Source: Deltaproteobacteria bacterium UBA6967 (GTDB taxonomy: Bacteria > SAR324 > NAC60-12). From it: a DNA stretch of 18,063 nt. Positions 1 to 7,683 of the stretch are shown in pieces; the stretch's first letter is position 1; each line of letters opens with the position of its first letter. The stretch is from assembly GCA_002450295.1 (NCBI GenBank), contig DJYX01000060.1:1-18063 (forward strand), given 5' to 3'. A model generated the notes under the pieces. That model was not told the DNA's origin and searched no databases. It saw only the letters and a list, made by a program, of their open reading frames with translations. The translations under genes were made by a program, and so were the position numbers.

Positions 1-920
1 CCAATGGTCCTGCGAGAGCTCAATTGATTAGTTATGGAGCTACTTTGACGGATTTCCGACTGGATGGGTTCCCCTATTCTTTGGCCTTGGGTAGTCCTGA
101 TCCAGAGAGTTATTTCGGGAAAATGCGATACTTTGGGGCTATTGTGGGACCCATTGCGAATCGAATTGCTCAGGGTAAGGCTCTCCTTGATGGTCAAAGT
201 TTGCAGCTGGCAGTCAATGAAAACGGGAATGCCTTACATGGGGGACTGGAGGGAATCTCCCAAAAAAATTGGCAGGTTGAGGAGTTGCAATCGGATCGGG
301 TCACCTTTTCTGTAGAAACCTCGGATGGAGAGAGTGGGTTACCTGGACCGCTTGAAATCAAGGTGAGCTATTCGATCCAGAATGACGGTGCCCTCAAAAT
401 TGAGCTTGTAGCGGAGAGTGAAAAACCAACTTTCTGTAATCCCGCTTTTCATGGGTATTGGTGTCTGAATGACAAGGGCTTATCAGGTCACAAGCTGACG
501 ATCCAGGCAGATCACTTCCTGCCAACAAATGAAGCCCTGATTCCAACAGGAGAGATTCAGCCGGTCGCTGATACTCCCTATGATCTTAGGCAGCCAAGCG
601 CTTTACCTGCGGAAATCAGCCTGGATACCAACTTCTGTTTGAATGGGAGTGGATTGCGAGAGGTAGCCAGATTGGAAACAGACGAGCTCGCAATGATTGT
701 GGAAACAGACGCCCCAGGATTGCAGGTTTATGACGCCGCCCGGCTGGATACATCCCCAGTTCTTGGTCATTCGGGGAAGCCTTATGGTGGGCATGCAGGC
801 ATTGCGATGGAACCTCAATTCTGGCCAGATGCTCCAAATCAGCCAAATTTTCCATCCATTACTTTGCGGCCGGGGGAGCGTTTCAGTCAGACCTCGTTCT
901 TCCGCTTCATCCGGAAATAA
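1..920 (+). CDS. Aldose 1-epimerase (mutarotase) family, 5' end cut by window
   Basis: Interconverts alpha and beta anomers of free aldoses, feeding the right anomer to sugar dehydrogenases or kinases; cytoplasmic. The frame is open from base 3, so the start lies outside the window; the TTG at 24 is internal, because the codons before it continue the usual N-terminal beta strand. Numbered from base 24, the family landmarks are IANRI (about 44-48), ALHGG with the first His at 72, FHGYW with the second catalytic His at 143, and the C-terminal AMEPQFWPDAPNQ with the catalytic Glu at 263, followed by LRPGERF. The visible length of about 305 residues is close to the family norm of about 340. It converges on the Gfo/Idh gene with only 17 bases between them. 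The sugar specificity is unknown. Confidence 0.9.
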   Translation, partial: NGPARAQLISYGATLTDFRLDGFPYSLALGSPDPESYFGKMRYFGAIVGPIANRIAQGKALLDGQSLQLAVNENGNALHGGLEGISQKNWQVEELQSDRVTFSVETSDGESGLPGPLEIKVSYSIQNDGALKIELVAESEKPTFCNPAFHGYWCLNDKGLSGHKLTIQADHFLPTNEALIPTGEIQPVADTPYDLRQPSALPAEISLDTNFCLNGSGLREVARLETDELAMIVETDAPGLQVYDAARLDTSPVLGHSGKPYGGHAGIAMEPQFWPDAPNQPNFPSITLRPGERFSQTSFFRFIRK

Positions 921-937
921 ACCGAGAAGTAGGGAAA

Positions 938-2152
938 TCAAGCATTAGCTTCTGGAATTTTCGCAAAGCGGAGGTCTGTCACGTCTTTCACACGAACAGG
1001 GCGTCCTTCCTTTGCGGAGCAAATTGCCGCCATTGTGGTTTGCACATCTCGTTTTCCGTCTTCTCCGGTGTAGCTCGGTTTACGGCCATGGATGAGCGCA
1101 TCAATGAACTCATTGATCTGATTCTGATGCGCTTTGCTATAATACGAAACCTCAGACTGCCAGATATCGTCACCACCCTCATCAAACCGAAAAGTTCGAG
1201 TTTCTTTATCCTTGCGGTGAAGAACCAGATGTGTGCTCTCCCCCATCCATTGCAGTCCTCGGCCTCCTTCACCCAGCACTTCAATCATTCCCTGGTCACC
1301 AATGATGCTCAAACTGAAGCCATACATCGGGTCAAACTTCCCATTGAGTGTTTCAGCTCGCATCCAGACCCCTTGACAGGCAAGATCGTCGTAGGTCCAG
1401 GTGATGATTGGGATGTCCCCTGAGTCCTCTGGGCGGTAAACGTGCGTTTCGCCTTCATCGACTTGGTAAGCCGTCTTCATCCAGCTGATATCTGATTTCA
1501 GTGCATAGACTTCCTTGATTCTTGACCCCATTAGGTATTCAGCGGTGGCAAAGAAATGAACACAATGATCAAACATCCAAGGGAAGCCCGCACCCCCGGC
1601 CTTTTTAGAGTCCATCCGCCATCCACGATGATCATCAGTCACTGGACGGCCGGTCTCCAGTACTCCCGGACGTTCGACCCACGATCCAAATTGTTGACGT
1701 ATCTGCTGAGGCTTACCGATTTCACCAGCATCAATTAAAGTTCGGGCCTGTTTGAGCGAGGTCATGAAGATGTAGGATTCACCAACCATCAGCGTGACAC
1801 CCTGGGTGTGAGCGGCCTCACAAACTTCCTGCCCTTCAGTCAACGTCAAACAGAATGGCTTTTCACAGAGAATATTTTTTCCTGCCATGGCTGCCGCCAG
1901 AGCCATTGGAGAATGCAAAATCGTGGGAGTGGTGATGTCTACGGTATTAATCTCTGGATCCTGTAGCATCTGCTCATAAGCGGTGTAGGTTTTGGGAATA
2001 CCATACTTATTCGCGATCTCTTTTAAACGAGCTGCGTCAAGATCACAGACAGCTATAACCTCTGCATCTGGATGGGCTGAATAAGCCTTAAGATGACTCT
2101 CACAGACCATACCCAGGCCAACGAGCCCTACATTCACTTTTTTAACTTTCAT
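938..2152 (-). CDS. Gfo/Idh/MocA family NAD(P)-dependent oxidoreductase
   Basis: 404 residues, ATG start. An N-terminal Rossmann fold shows GLVGLGMVCESH (residues 9-20) for dinucleotide binding and CEKP (EKP at 97-99), the hallmark Lys-containing motif of the family. The C-terminal alpha/beta substrate domain has FDHCVH, with Asp195 and His199 in the family's usual DxxxH active-site arrangement. Members oxidise sugars, inositols or sugar derivatives, or act as lyases; the substrate here is not readable. It is divergent from the IlvD/Edd dehydratase across a 117-base gap and converges on the aldose epimerase, so a sugar dehydrogenase role in an oxidative sugar route is a reasonable inference. 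No convincing Shine-Dalgarno precedes the ATG. Confidence 0.92.
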   Translation of the reverse strand: MKVKKVNVGLVGLGMVCESHLKAYSAHPDAEVIAVCDLDAARLKEIANKYGIPKTYTAYEQMLQDPEINTVDITTPTILHSPMALAAAMAGKNILCEKPFCLTLTEGQEVCEAAHTQGVTLMVGESYIFMTSLKQARTLIDAGEIGKPQQIRQQFGSWVERPGVLETGRPVTDDHRGWRMDSKKAGGAGFPWMFDHCVHFFATAEYLMGSRIKEVYALKSDISWMKTAYQVDEGETHVYRPEDSGDIPIITWTYDDLACQGVWMRAETLNGKFDPMYGFSLSIIGDQGMIEVLGEGGRGLQWMGESTHLVLHRKDKETRTFRFDEGGDDIWQSEVSYYSKAHQNQINEFIDALIHGRKPSYTGEDGKRDVQTTMAAICSAKEGRPVRVKDVTDLRFAKIPEANA

Positions 2153-2193
2153 ACTTTGACCATGATTCCAGATGTCATTTCAGGAACATGGAG

Positions 2194-2224
2194 GCAATTG
2201 CATCCATGGATCGCTTCTTATACT
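2194..2224 (+). promoter_or_regulatory. Candidate promoter/operator between divergent genes
   Basis: The 117-base gap between the divergent Gfo/Idh and IlvD/Edd genes holds two abutting perfect palindromes, GCAATTGC (2194-2201) and ATCCATGGAT (2202-2211). A TATACT hexamer follows at 2219-2224, a good -10 match, with a weak TTGCAT -35 at 2198-2203 (15-base spacing, shorter than ideal). A start near 2231 would leave a leader of about 39 bases before the dehydratase ATG. The palindromes would overlap the -35 and could bind a dimeric regulator. Neither promoter nor operator is demonstrated. Confidence 0.3.
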
Positions 2225-2269
2225 ATCGGTTTTTCGAATAATCGACACGTCTGGTAAAAGGATACTCAA

Positions 2270-3973
2270 ATGTCTGAAATTTCAAAGGGACTCGCTAACG
2301 GGTTAACCAATTATGGGGATCCAGAGTTTGCTAAATATCTGCGACGCTCATTTGCGAAATCCATGGGCTACACCAATGAATCCCTGGATAAGCCGATTGT
2401 TGGCATCTGTTACACTGAAAGTGGTTTCAACAACTGCCACCGGCATTTCCCTGAGATGCTTGAAGCGGTAAAAAGAGGGGTGCTGGCCTCAGGCGCTTTG
2501 CCGATGCCATTTCCGATGATCTCGCTGGGGGAGGTTTTCTTGAGTCCAACCTCGATGGTCTACCGCAATCTGATGGCGATGGCCGTGGAGGAGATGATCC
2601 GGGCTCAGCCAATGGATGCCGTTGTCTTGATGGGAGGTTGTGACAAAACAATACCCGCCTTGTTGATGGGAGCAATCTCAGCTGGAAAACCCGCCATGAT
2701 GTTGGTAGCCGGGCCAATGATGACAGGTCGCTACAAGGGAGAGCGTCTGGGTGCCTGTACGGATTGCCGACGCTTTTGGGCTCAATATCGTGCAGGGACC
2801 ATCTCTCAGCAGGAAATCGATCAGATTGAGGGAAATCTTGCGGTTACTTCAGGGACTTGTGCGGTGATGGGTACAGCCTCCAGTATGGCAGTGATCGCAG
2901 AAACACTGGGTGTGATGCTCCCAAATACGGCATCGATTCCCGCTGTTCACGCAGACAGATTGAGAGCTTCTGAACAAACTGGGGCCTTGGCTGCTAAAAT
3001 GGCCATCCAAGGGGGTCCCAAGCTGGAGCAACTGATCACTGAGAAATCGGTGGAAAATGCGCTGCGAGTCTTGCTGGGTGTTTCAGGTTCGACCAATGCC
3101 ATGATTCACCTCACCGCAATTGCTGGAAGAGCAGGAGTGGAGGTTGACCTGAAGCGATTCAATGAACTCTCAGATGAAACCCCGGTATTGGTGGATCTCA
3201 AACCTGTGGGGACTGGCTACATGGAAGATTTTCATGCAGCTGGAGGATTGGACGGAGTTTTACGTGCGCTAGCTTCGCAATTGAACCTCCAAACGCTTGA
3301 TGTGACCGGGCAAAACTTGGAGCAGCGACTCAAACAGGAACAGGCTGAAACGACGGATCTAAGCGTGATTCGGAATACTCAGAATCCAGTAGATGCCCAA
3401 GGGGGCTTGATTGCTCTGCATGGGACCTTGGCACCCGAAGGCGCAATTCTGAAACGTGCTGCGGCCACTTCTTCTTTATTGGAACATGAGGGTAGAGCGG
3501 TTGTTTTTTCTTCTCTGGAAGACCTCGCAGCCCGAATCGATTCTCCCGATCTGGATGTGAATGCGGACGATATTCTGGTTTTACAAAATGCTGGACCTCG
3601 CAGCCCCTCAGGGATGCCTGAGGCGGGTTATTTGCCGATTCCCAAGAAGTTAGCAAAAGTGGGGGTCAAAGACATGGTTCGTATCTCGGATGCACGTATG
3701 TCGGGAACTGCATTTGGCACAATTGTGTTGCATGTCACTCCGGAAGCAGACCTTGGTGGTCCACTAGCGCTTGTCCAAAATGGAGATCGTATCCGTCTCT
3801 CGGCTGCGGCCAAAACGATTGACCTTCTGGTCACTCCTGAGGAATTAGAGCGCAGGCGTTGTGCTCTGCCCCCCTCATCGACACCACCCTCACGTGGATA
3901 TCGAAAGCTCTATCACGATACGATCCTACCAGCTCCTCAAGGATGTGACTTTGATTTCCTGGTGCCAAATTAA
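2270..3973 (+). CDS. IlvD/Edd family sugar-acid dehydratase (arabonate/xylonate type)
   Basis: 567 residues, ATG preceded by AAGGA at 2258-2262 with good spacing. The family removes water from 2,3-dihydroxy acids. This protein resembles the pentonate dehydratases (L-arabonate or D-xylonate to 2-keto-3-deoxypentonate) more than the branched-chain amino acid enzyme. Iron-sulfur ligands are visible as Cys56 (GFNNCH), Cys124 (GGCDKT) and Cys197 (SGTCAVMG); Lys126 in GGCDKT is the metal-ligand lysine position and Ser478 in DARMSGTAFG the proposed catalytic base. These sit 2-3 residues from the numbering I recall for Rhizobium arabonate dehydratase. The gene is full length with no missing key residue. 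With the neighbouring epimerase and dehydrogenase it suggests a non-phosphorylative aldose oxidation route; no lactonase or keto-deoxy acid aldolase is in the window. Gluconate or a branched-chain acid as substrate is less likely. Confidence 0.9.
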   Translation: MSEISKGLANGLTNYGDPEFAKYLRRSFAKSMGYTNESLDKPIVGICYTESGFNNCHRHFPEMLEAVKRGVLASGALPMPFPMISLGEVFLSPTSMVYRNLMAMAVEEMIRAQPMDAVVLMGGCDKTIPALLMGAISAGKPAMMLVAGPMMTGRYKGERLGACTDCRRFWAQYRAGTISQQEIDQIEGNLAVTSGTCAVMGTASSMAVIAETLGVMLPNTASIPAVHADRLRASEQTGALAAKMAIQGGPKLEQLITEKSVENALRVLLGVSGSTNAMIHLTAIAGRAGVEVDLKRFNELSDETPVLVDLKPVGTGYMEDFHAAGGLDGVLRALASQLNLQTLDVTGQNLEQRLKQEQAETTDLSVIRNTQNPVDAQGGLIALHGTLAPEGAILKRAAATSSLLEHEGRAVVFSSLEDLAARIDSPDLDVNADDILVLQNAGPRSPSGMPEAGYLPIPKKLAKVGVKDMVRISDARMSGTAFGTIVLHVTPEADLGGPLALVQNGDRIRLSAAAKTIDLLVTPEELERRRCALPPSSTPPSRGYRKLYHDTILPAPQGCDFDFLVPN

Positions 3974-4173
3974 CGTTGTTTCTAGACGCGATAGCTAATG
4001 ATCAGATTTTCTTGATTAACTTGAAATTAATCTAAAATTTTAGTGATGATTGATAATGGTCAAAAAAGACTGGACTCTAATAAACTTGAATAGATGACCT
4101 GAGTTATCAACTCTGTTATTTTCCAAATACTTTAAACTGAAACGAATAATTAAATTCTAAAATTATTTGATCA
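3974..4173. other. AT-rich spacer with no recognisable gene
   Basis: About 200 bases that are clearly richer in A+T than the dehydratase before it. I looked for the missing N-terminal half of the ABC ATPase (Walker A, Q-loop) and found none. No clear terminator follows the dehydratase stop. Confidence 0.5.
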
Positions 4174-4875
4174 ATGGACAGACAAAGATTTGATAACCTT
4201 GGACTTGCTGGCTTAGGAAATCGTTTGAAGGAAGATTTGGAATGTCTTCTCTATCCAGGTAAAGACTGGGTGCCACCTCGTGATGGAGTGACTGACATCA
4301 TCATCAGAGGCCAGGTTCAACGTGAATTGAAATCCATACAGCGTCAGACCAACAAGACTTTCTGCTTTGTTACCCATGATCAGGATGAAGCCCTCACCAT
4401 GTCCGATAGAATTATCGTGATGAACATGGGGAAAGTCGAACAGGATGGTTCACCAGAAGAATTATATTTCAAACCAGCTAGCAGATTCGTAGCAGATTTT
4501 ATAGGTGAGACCAATTTTCTAAGTGGAAGATTGCTCGGTCAGGAAAATGATGTGGTTAAAATGGAGTGGTTTGGACATACATTGCAGGGTTACTCAACTG
4601 GAAATAGACCAACAAATGATTCGCAAATCACAGCCTCCATCAGATTAGAGAGATTGGAATTTCATCAAAGGTGTCCTAATCGAGTGAATCAAGTCAGAGG
4701 GAAACTAGTCAATAGAACCTTCCTAGGTAGTCGAATGGTTATTGATTTTCATGTCGAGGGGACTCCGGATGAAAAATTGCGCGCCTTTGTAGACCCAGAT
4801 CTAGGAAAGTCCATTGGCGAAAACTTGATTTGGGCTACATGGAAGCCAGAGAGTATGGCTATCTTAAGAGACTAG
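4174..4875 (+). pseudogene. PotA/UgpC-type ABC transporter ATPase, 5'-truncated remnant
   Basis: The readable 233 residues match only the second half of a spermidine/sugar-type import ATPase. From about residue 48 on it is canonical: QVQRELKSIQRQ, then the H-loop FVTHDQDEALTMSDR, the GKVEQDGSPEELY segment, FVADFIGETNF, and a C-terminal TOBE-like domain (about residues 115-230). Upstream of that, only LGLAGLGNRL resembles the family; the LSGGQ signature and Walker B are replaced by unrelated sequence, and Walker A, Q-loop and about 130 residues of N-terminus are absent. It could not hydrolyse ATP. No permease or binding protein is nearby. I call it a decayed remnant, not a functional small protein; the reading frame is still open and the 3' half well conserved, so the loss may be recent or caused by rearrangement. 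Confidence 0.8.
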
Positions 4876-5075
4876 GTGTGATTCTAACGAAAATTTTTCA
4901 ATGAAATAAAAAATGTTCATTGCAATCGGTCTCTCCTCCAAAATTCCTGTCCCTTTCTTGATTCATTCAAAAACCTTCGCCTGAATCATCTAAGTTAAGC
5001 TTCCTAATAATGAACGGTCAAATTAACTTTCATTAGCACAAATAAGACGTTATTTTTAATTTTATAGTCAAATAA

Positions 5076-6272
5076 GTGGCTGAAGACTCAAAGAACAAAG
5101 CTACGTTTTACTGCTACTGGCTGATGAGCCTTTACGGTGTTTCAATCGTGATGATTGGGACTCTGGTTCCTGAGCTCTTGCAATACTTTGAAGTGTCGCT
5201 CAGTGAAATTGGATTTCTGATGACAATTCAATGTTTCGGGGGGATTTTAGCTTTATTTCTAGGCAGTCGTTTTGCTGAAAAGGTGAAAAAGTCATTAATC
5301 ATTCCAATTGCGTTTGGAGCCTTGGGGCTAGGCCTTTTAATTGTGGGTTACTCACCCTCTTTTATAGTCTTACAATCCGCTTTTTTCATTACGGGTTTTT
5401 TCATTCGCATTACAGATATTTTTTTGAATGCTTTTGTGGGCCAAATACACCAGGAAGAGAGTGGAATTTATTTAAATCGCCTTCATATGTTTTTCAGTAT
5501 TGGTGCGTTTACCGGTCCATTCTATTCTGGGATGCTGATCAAACTAGATTTTCATTGGCAACAAATCTATTCAATCATTGGAATTCTTTTCGTTGTATCT
5601 GCATTGCTGGGATGCTGGTTCATTTTGCCCATTGGGAAGATGCATCAGACACAGTCGCCAATGAACAGAGCTCCCTTAAATTTCTTAGAAATAATCCAAG
5701 ATCCCAAGATTTGGCTTCTTGGTGCTACTCTCTTGTTCTACTCCTTCCATCAGCTATCCGTCACAGTTTGGTTGCCTTACTACATGGAGGACGCGTTAGG
5801 AGCCTCCAAGGAGATGGCGAATCTTGCTATTTCACTATTCTGGTTTGGTATCATTTTGGGGAGGTTTTTCGTTTCCATCATCGTGAAAAACCAGGATCCA
5901 GCGAGACTGCTTTCCTTCGGAGCTTTTGTAGGTGCGTTTTTGTTAATGGTTGGTCTTTATTCCAGAGACATATTCTTAACTACAAGTGCATATTTCATAG
6001 TTGGTTTGCTGACAGGTGCGGTGATCCCGTTGGCATTTACAATCTGCTATAAAATTTTTCCAGAAGTGATCGCCCTGGCAACTACCTTTTTGTCAATTTT
6101 CCTCCTCTCTGGACAAATGGTCGGACCCTGGCTATTGGGTATTAGTGCAGAGATATTCACAATTCATCATGCTATCTTTTTGACTGTCATCACCTTGTTT
6201 GGCTGTACGGTCGTTTGGAAGTTGGTGAGCCCTCCAATTGCTAGTATCCCCACCAAGCCTGCCTTGAGATGA
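5076..6272 (+). CDS. Major facilitator superfamily (MFS) transporter
   Basis: 398 residues, inner membrane, about 12 hydrophobic helices in two groups of six with a polar central loop near residues 190-205 (IGKMHQTQSPMNRAP). The loop between helices 2 and 3 carries GSRFAEKVKKS, a variant of the MFS G-x-x-x-D/E-R motif. An in-frame TAA lies directly before the GTG at 5076, so the start is this GTG or a later codon such as the ATG at codon 17; neither has a clear Shine-Dalgarno. The substrate cannot be assigned. It stands alone between the ABC remnant and the small-peptide region. Confidence 0.85.
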   Translation: MAEDSKNKATFYCYWLMSLYGVSIVMIGTLVPELLQYFEVSLSEIGFLMTIQCFGGILALFLGSRFAEKVKKSLIIPIAFGALGLGLLIVGYSPSFIVLQSAFFITGFFIRITDIFLNAFVGQIHQEESGIYLNRLHMFFSIGAFTGPFYSGMLIKLDFHWQQIYSIIGILFVVSALLGCWFILPIGKMHQTQSPMNRAPLNFLEIIQDPKIWLLGATLLFYSFHQLSVTVWLPYYMEDALGASKEMANLAISLFWFGIILGRFFVSIIVKNQDPARLLSFGAFVGAFLLMVGLYSRDIFLTTSAYFIVGLLTGAVIPLAFTICYKIFPEVIALATTFLSIFLLSGQMVGPWLLGISAEIFTIHHAIFLTVITLFGCTVVWKLVSPPIASIPTKPALR

Positions 6273-6556
6273 AGAACTTCAGGCACTGTGCATGTGATTT
6301 GGAAAACCTTCCTAGAATATTCTCATCTCAGCCAATTTCTTATCTAGATCATTAAGTTCCTGATTCTACCTTTTAAAACTCACCTAACTGACCTGAAAAA
6401 AAGGATTACTTCCAACGCTAGCTCACCTCAACTCATGGCTCTCTCTGCATGGAAATCAAGTTGGTATGAATTTTTCAGCAGTATTTGACGATGATGGTGT
6501 TTTACTGAGAGAGTACACACTGATTTTGTTGATGATTCATAATTTCAGGAGGGAAT
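6273..6556. other. Non-coding stretch upstream of small membrane peptide 1
   Basis: About 280 bases after the MFS stop with no ORF of note and no recognisable RNA. The only structure I can support is the element at 6501-6521, which recurs at 6735-6755. Including the two small ORFs, 6273-7035 lacks any conventional-length gene. Confidence 0.5.
6501..6521 (+). repeat. Upstream element, copy 1
   Basis: 21 bases matching 18 of 21 positions of 6735-6755, built around CTGAGA-G/A-AGTACAC. It lies about 36 bases before the ATG of small peptide 1, and its partner lies similarly upstream of the paralogous ORF. It is either part of the duplicated unit or a retained regulatory site. Confidence 0.5.
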
Positions 6557-6667
6557 ATGAGCCCAAATAATGATGGAAGAAATGTTTTTTTATGGATGGT
6601 CTTTATGGGATTTATCTTTGTCTCCTTGGTTGTCCTAGAACGAGTGATGGAGGTTCCCCAAATTTGA
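6547..6667 (+). CDS. Small single-span membrane peptide, copy 1 (36 aa; ATG 6557)
   Basis: The ATG at 6557 is preceded by a full AGGAGGG at 6547-6553, the strongest Shine-Dalgarno in the window though close to the start (about 4 bases). The product has 36 residues: a polar N-terminus MSPNNDGRN, one hydrophobic helix (about residues 10-27, FLWMVFMGFIFVSLVVL), and a charged tail ending EVPQI. It is homologous to the ORF at 6759-6950: NDGRN, FLW, FM, IF, LE and EVP-I are shared, and several codons differ only at the third base (GAT/GAC, GGA/GGT, GAG/GAA, CCC/CCG). That pattern indicates selection on the protein. Function unknown; I recognise no family. Confidence 0.65.
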
Positions 6668-6734
6668 TGAGGATAGGGGTTGGAATGGCTATCTTGCAAA
6701 GCTTCGAGCATTAAGTTGATCTACAAAGCTTGAC

Positions 6735-6755
6735 TTTCCTGAGAAAGTACACGCT
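6735..6755 (+). repeat. Upstream element, copy 2
   Basis: Partner of 6501-6521 (18 of 21 identical), 234 bases downstream of it and just before the second small ORF. Confidence 0.5.
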
Positions 6756-6758
6756 TTC

Positions 6759-6950
6759 TTGATCACTGATCTTTGCCATTCTCAAGACCCATTCCTAAGC
6801 TTTGGGGACCCCAATATTAACGACGGTAGAAATTTTTTTCTTTGGCTGATTTTTATGGTCCTCATTTTTATCGCACTTGGTCTACTCGAAACCTTTCTTG
6901 AAGTTCCGGATATTGGATATCGAGTTGTGCAAGGAGACATGATTTCCTGA
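6759..6950 (+). CDS. Small membrane peptide, copy 2 (paralogue; start uncertain)
   Basis: The open frame runs from TTG 6759 to TGA 6950 (63 residues). Residues from about 18 (DPNINDGRNFFLW) to about 52 (EVPDI) align with copy 1: a polar NDGRN lead-in, one hydrophobic helix, then LE and EVP. It continues 11 residues beyond the end of copy 1 (GYRVVQGDMIS). The position of the copy 1 ATG is not an ATG here. Translation may start at TTG 6759, which has no good Shine-Dalgarno, or at a rare ATT at 6816 behind GGGGA; or the copy may have lost its start and be decaying. Function unknown. Confidence 0.5.
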   Translation: MITDLCHSQDPFLSFGDPNINDGRNFFLWLIFMVLIFIALGLLETFLEVPDIGYRVVQGDMIS

Positions 6951-7035
6951 CAATAGAAGCTTTCATCAAAAAGCGCTCATGAATCTTCTGCCAGGTCCGC
7001 TAGTCAATTTGTTTCATAAATTCTAGGAACCCAAC

Positions 7036-7683
7036 ATGATGAAAAACTCAGTCGTCAAAATAATGGTTCTTGGAACAGGTCTTTGCCTTTTGGCTATGCC
7101 TGTTTTGGGATTTAAAGAGGAAGATCTGGAAAAATTACGGCGGACCAATGAATGTATTCGTTGTGATTTGAGTGGTGCTGATTTGAGATCTGCGAAGCTG
7201 AGTCGGGCTAATCTAAGATCATCGAATCTTTCAGGGGCGAATTTGCGAGGAGCTGCCCTAAATGAGGTGAATTTAAGCTTGGCAAATCTGAGTGAAGCAG
7301 AGTTGGTTGGCTCAAATCTACGGCGATCTAACCTTCATAAAGCAAATTTAAGTGCATCTGATTTGAGCGCTGCGGACTTGTCCGCGGCAGATTTCCGTGA
7401 AGTTGATCTCACAGGAGCAAATCTACGTGGATCAGATTCACGAGCAACTGATTTTTGGAAGGCGAATTTCAAGGAGGCCAATATACGAAGAGCCGACATG
7501 CGTGAAGCAAATCTTTTTGGAACGGATTTTAATCTAGCTGACATTCGTGGGGCAAATCTCAACTACGCGGATTTAGAAAATGCGAACTTGACTGGTGCGG
7601 ATATGAGAGAAGCGCGAATGCTTGATGCTAGATTTTGTAATACTAAAATGCCGAACCAAGAGATGAATCATTCCGGGTGTTGA
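7036..7683 (+). CDS. Exported pentapeptide-repeat protein
   Basis: 215 residues, ATG with AGGAA about 8 bases upstream (a second ATG follows at once). Residues 1-26 form a signal peptide: MMKNSVVK, a hydrophobic core, and a likely cleavage after VLG. Next comes NECIRCDLSGADL, a Cys-x-x-Cys lead-in often seen before these repeats, and then about 31 consecutive A(D/N)LXX pentapeptides (about residues 45-195), which fold as a right-handed quadrilateral beta-helix. One pentad breaks the rule, with Ser at the central Leu/Phe site (GSDSRAT). The C-terminus FCNTKMPNQ...GC is the usual cap of this exported subgroup. It probably lies in the periplasm or outside the cell. No enzyme function is implied; it lacks features that would tie it to gyrase-protecting Qnr proteins, which are cytoplasmic. 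Confidence 0.88.
   Translation: MMKNSVVKIMVLGTGLCLLAMPVLGFKEEDLEKLRRTNECIRCDLSGADLRSAKLSRANLRSSNLSGANLRGAALNEVNLSLANLSEAELVGSNLRRSNLHKANLSASDLSAADLSAADFREVDLTGANLRGSDSRATDFWKANFKEANIRRADMREANLFGTDFNLADIRGANLNYADLENANLTGADMREARMLDARFCNTKMPNQEMNHSGC

Noticed and set aside
4899..4922. Hairpin CAATGAA...TTCATTG after the ABC remnant
   Set aside because: The stem is AT-rich with a 10-base loop and no following T run, so it does not qualify as a terminator.
7335..7562. Minus-strand Ser/Lys/Arg/Phe-rich 75-residue frame
   Set aside because: It is the mirror of the pentapeptide repeats, so its periodicity is an artefact of them.
7165..7640. Periodic sequence as a CRISPR or DNA tandem repeat
   Set aside because: The 15-base periodicity comes from pentapeptide codons and the units are not identical; there are no spacers.
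7036..7683. Qnr-like quinolone resistance protein
   Set aside because: It has a signal peptide and Cys-rich ends, unlike cytoplasmic gyrase-binding pentapeptide proteins.
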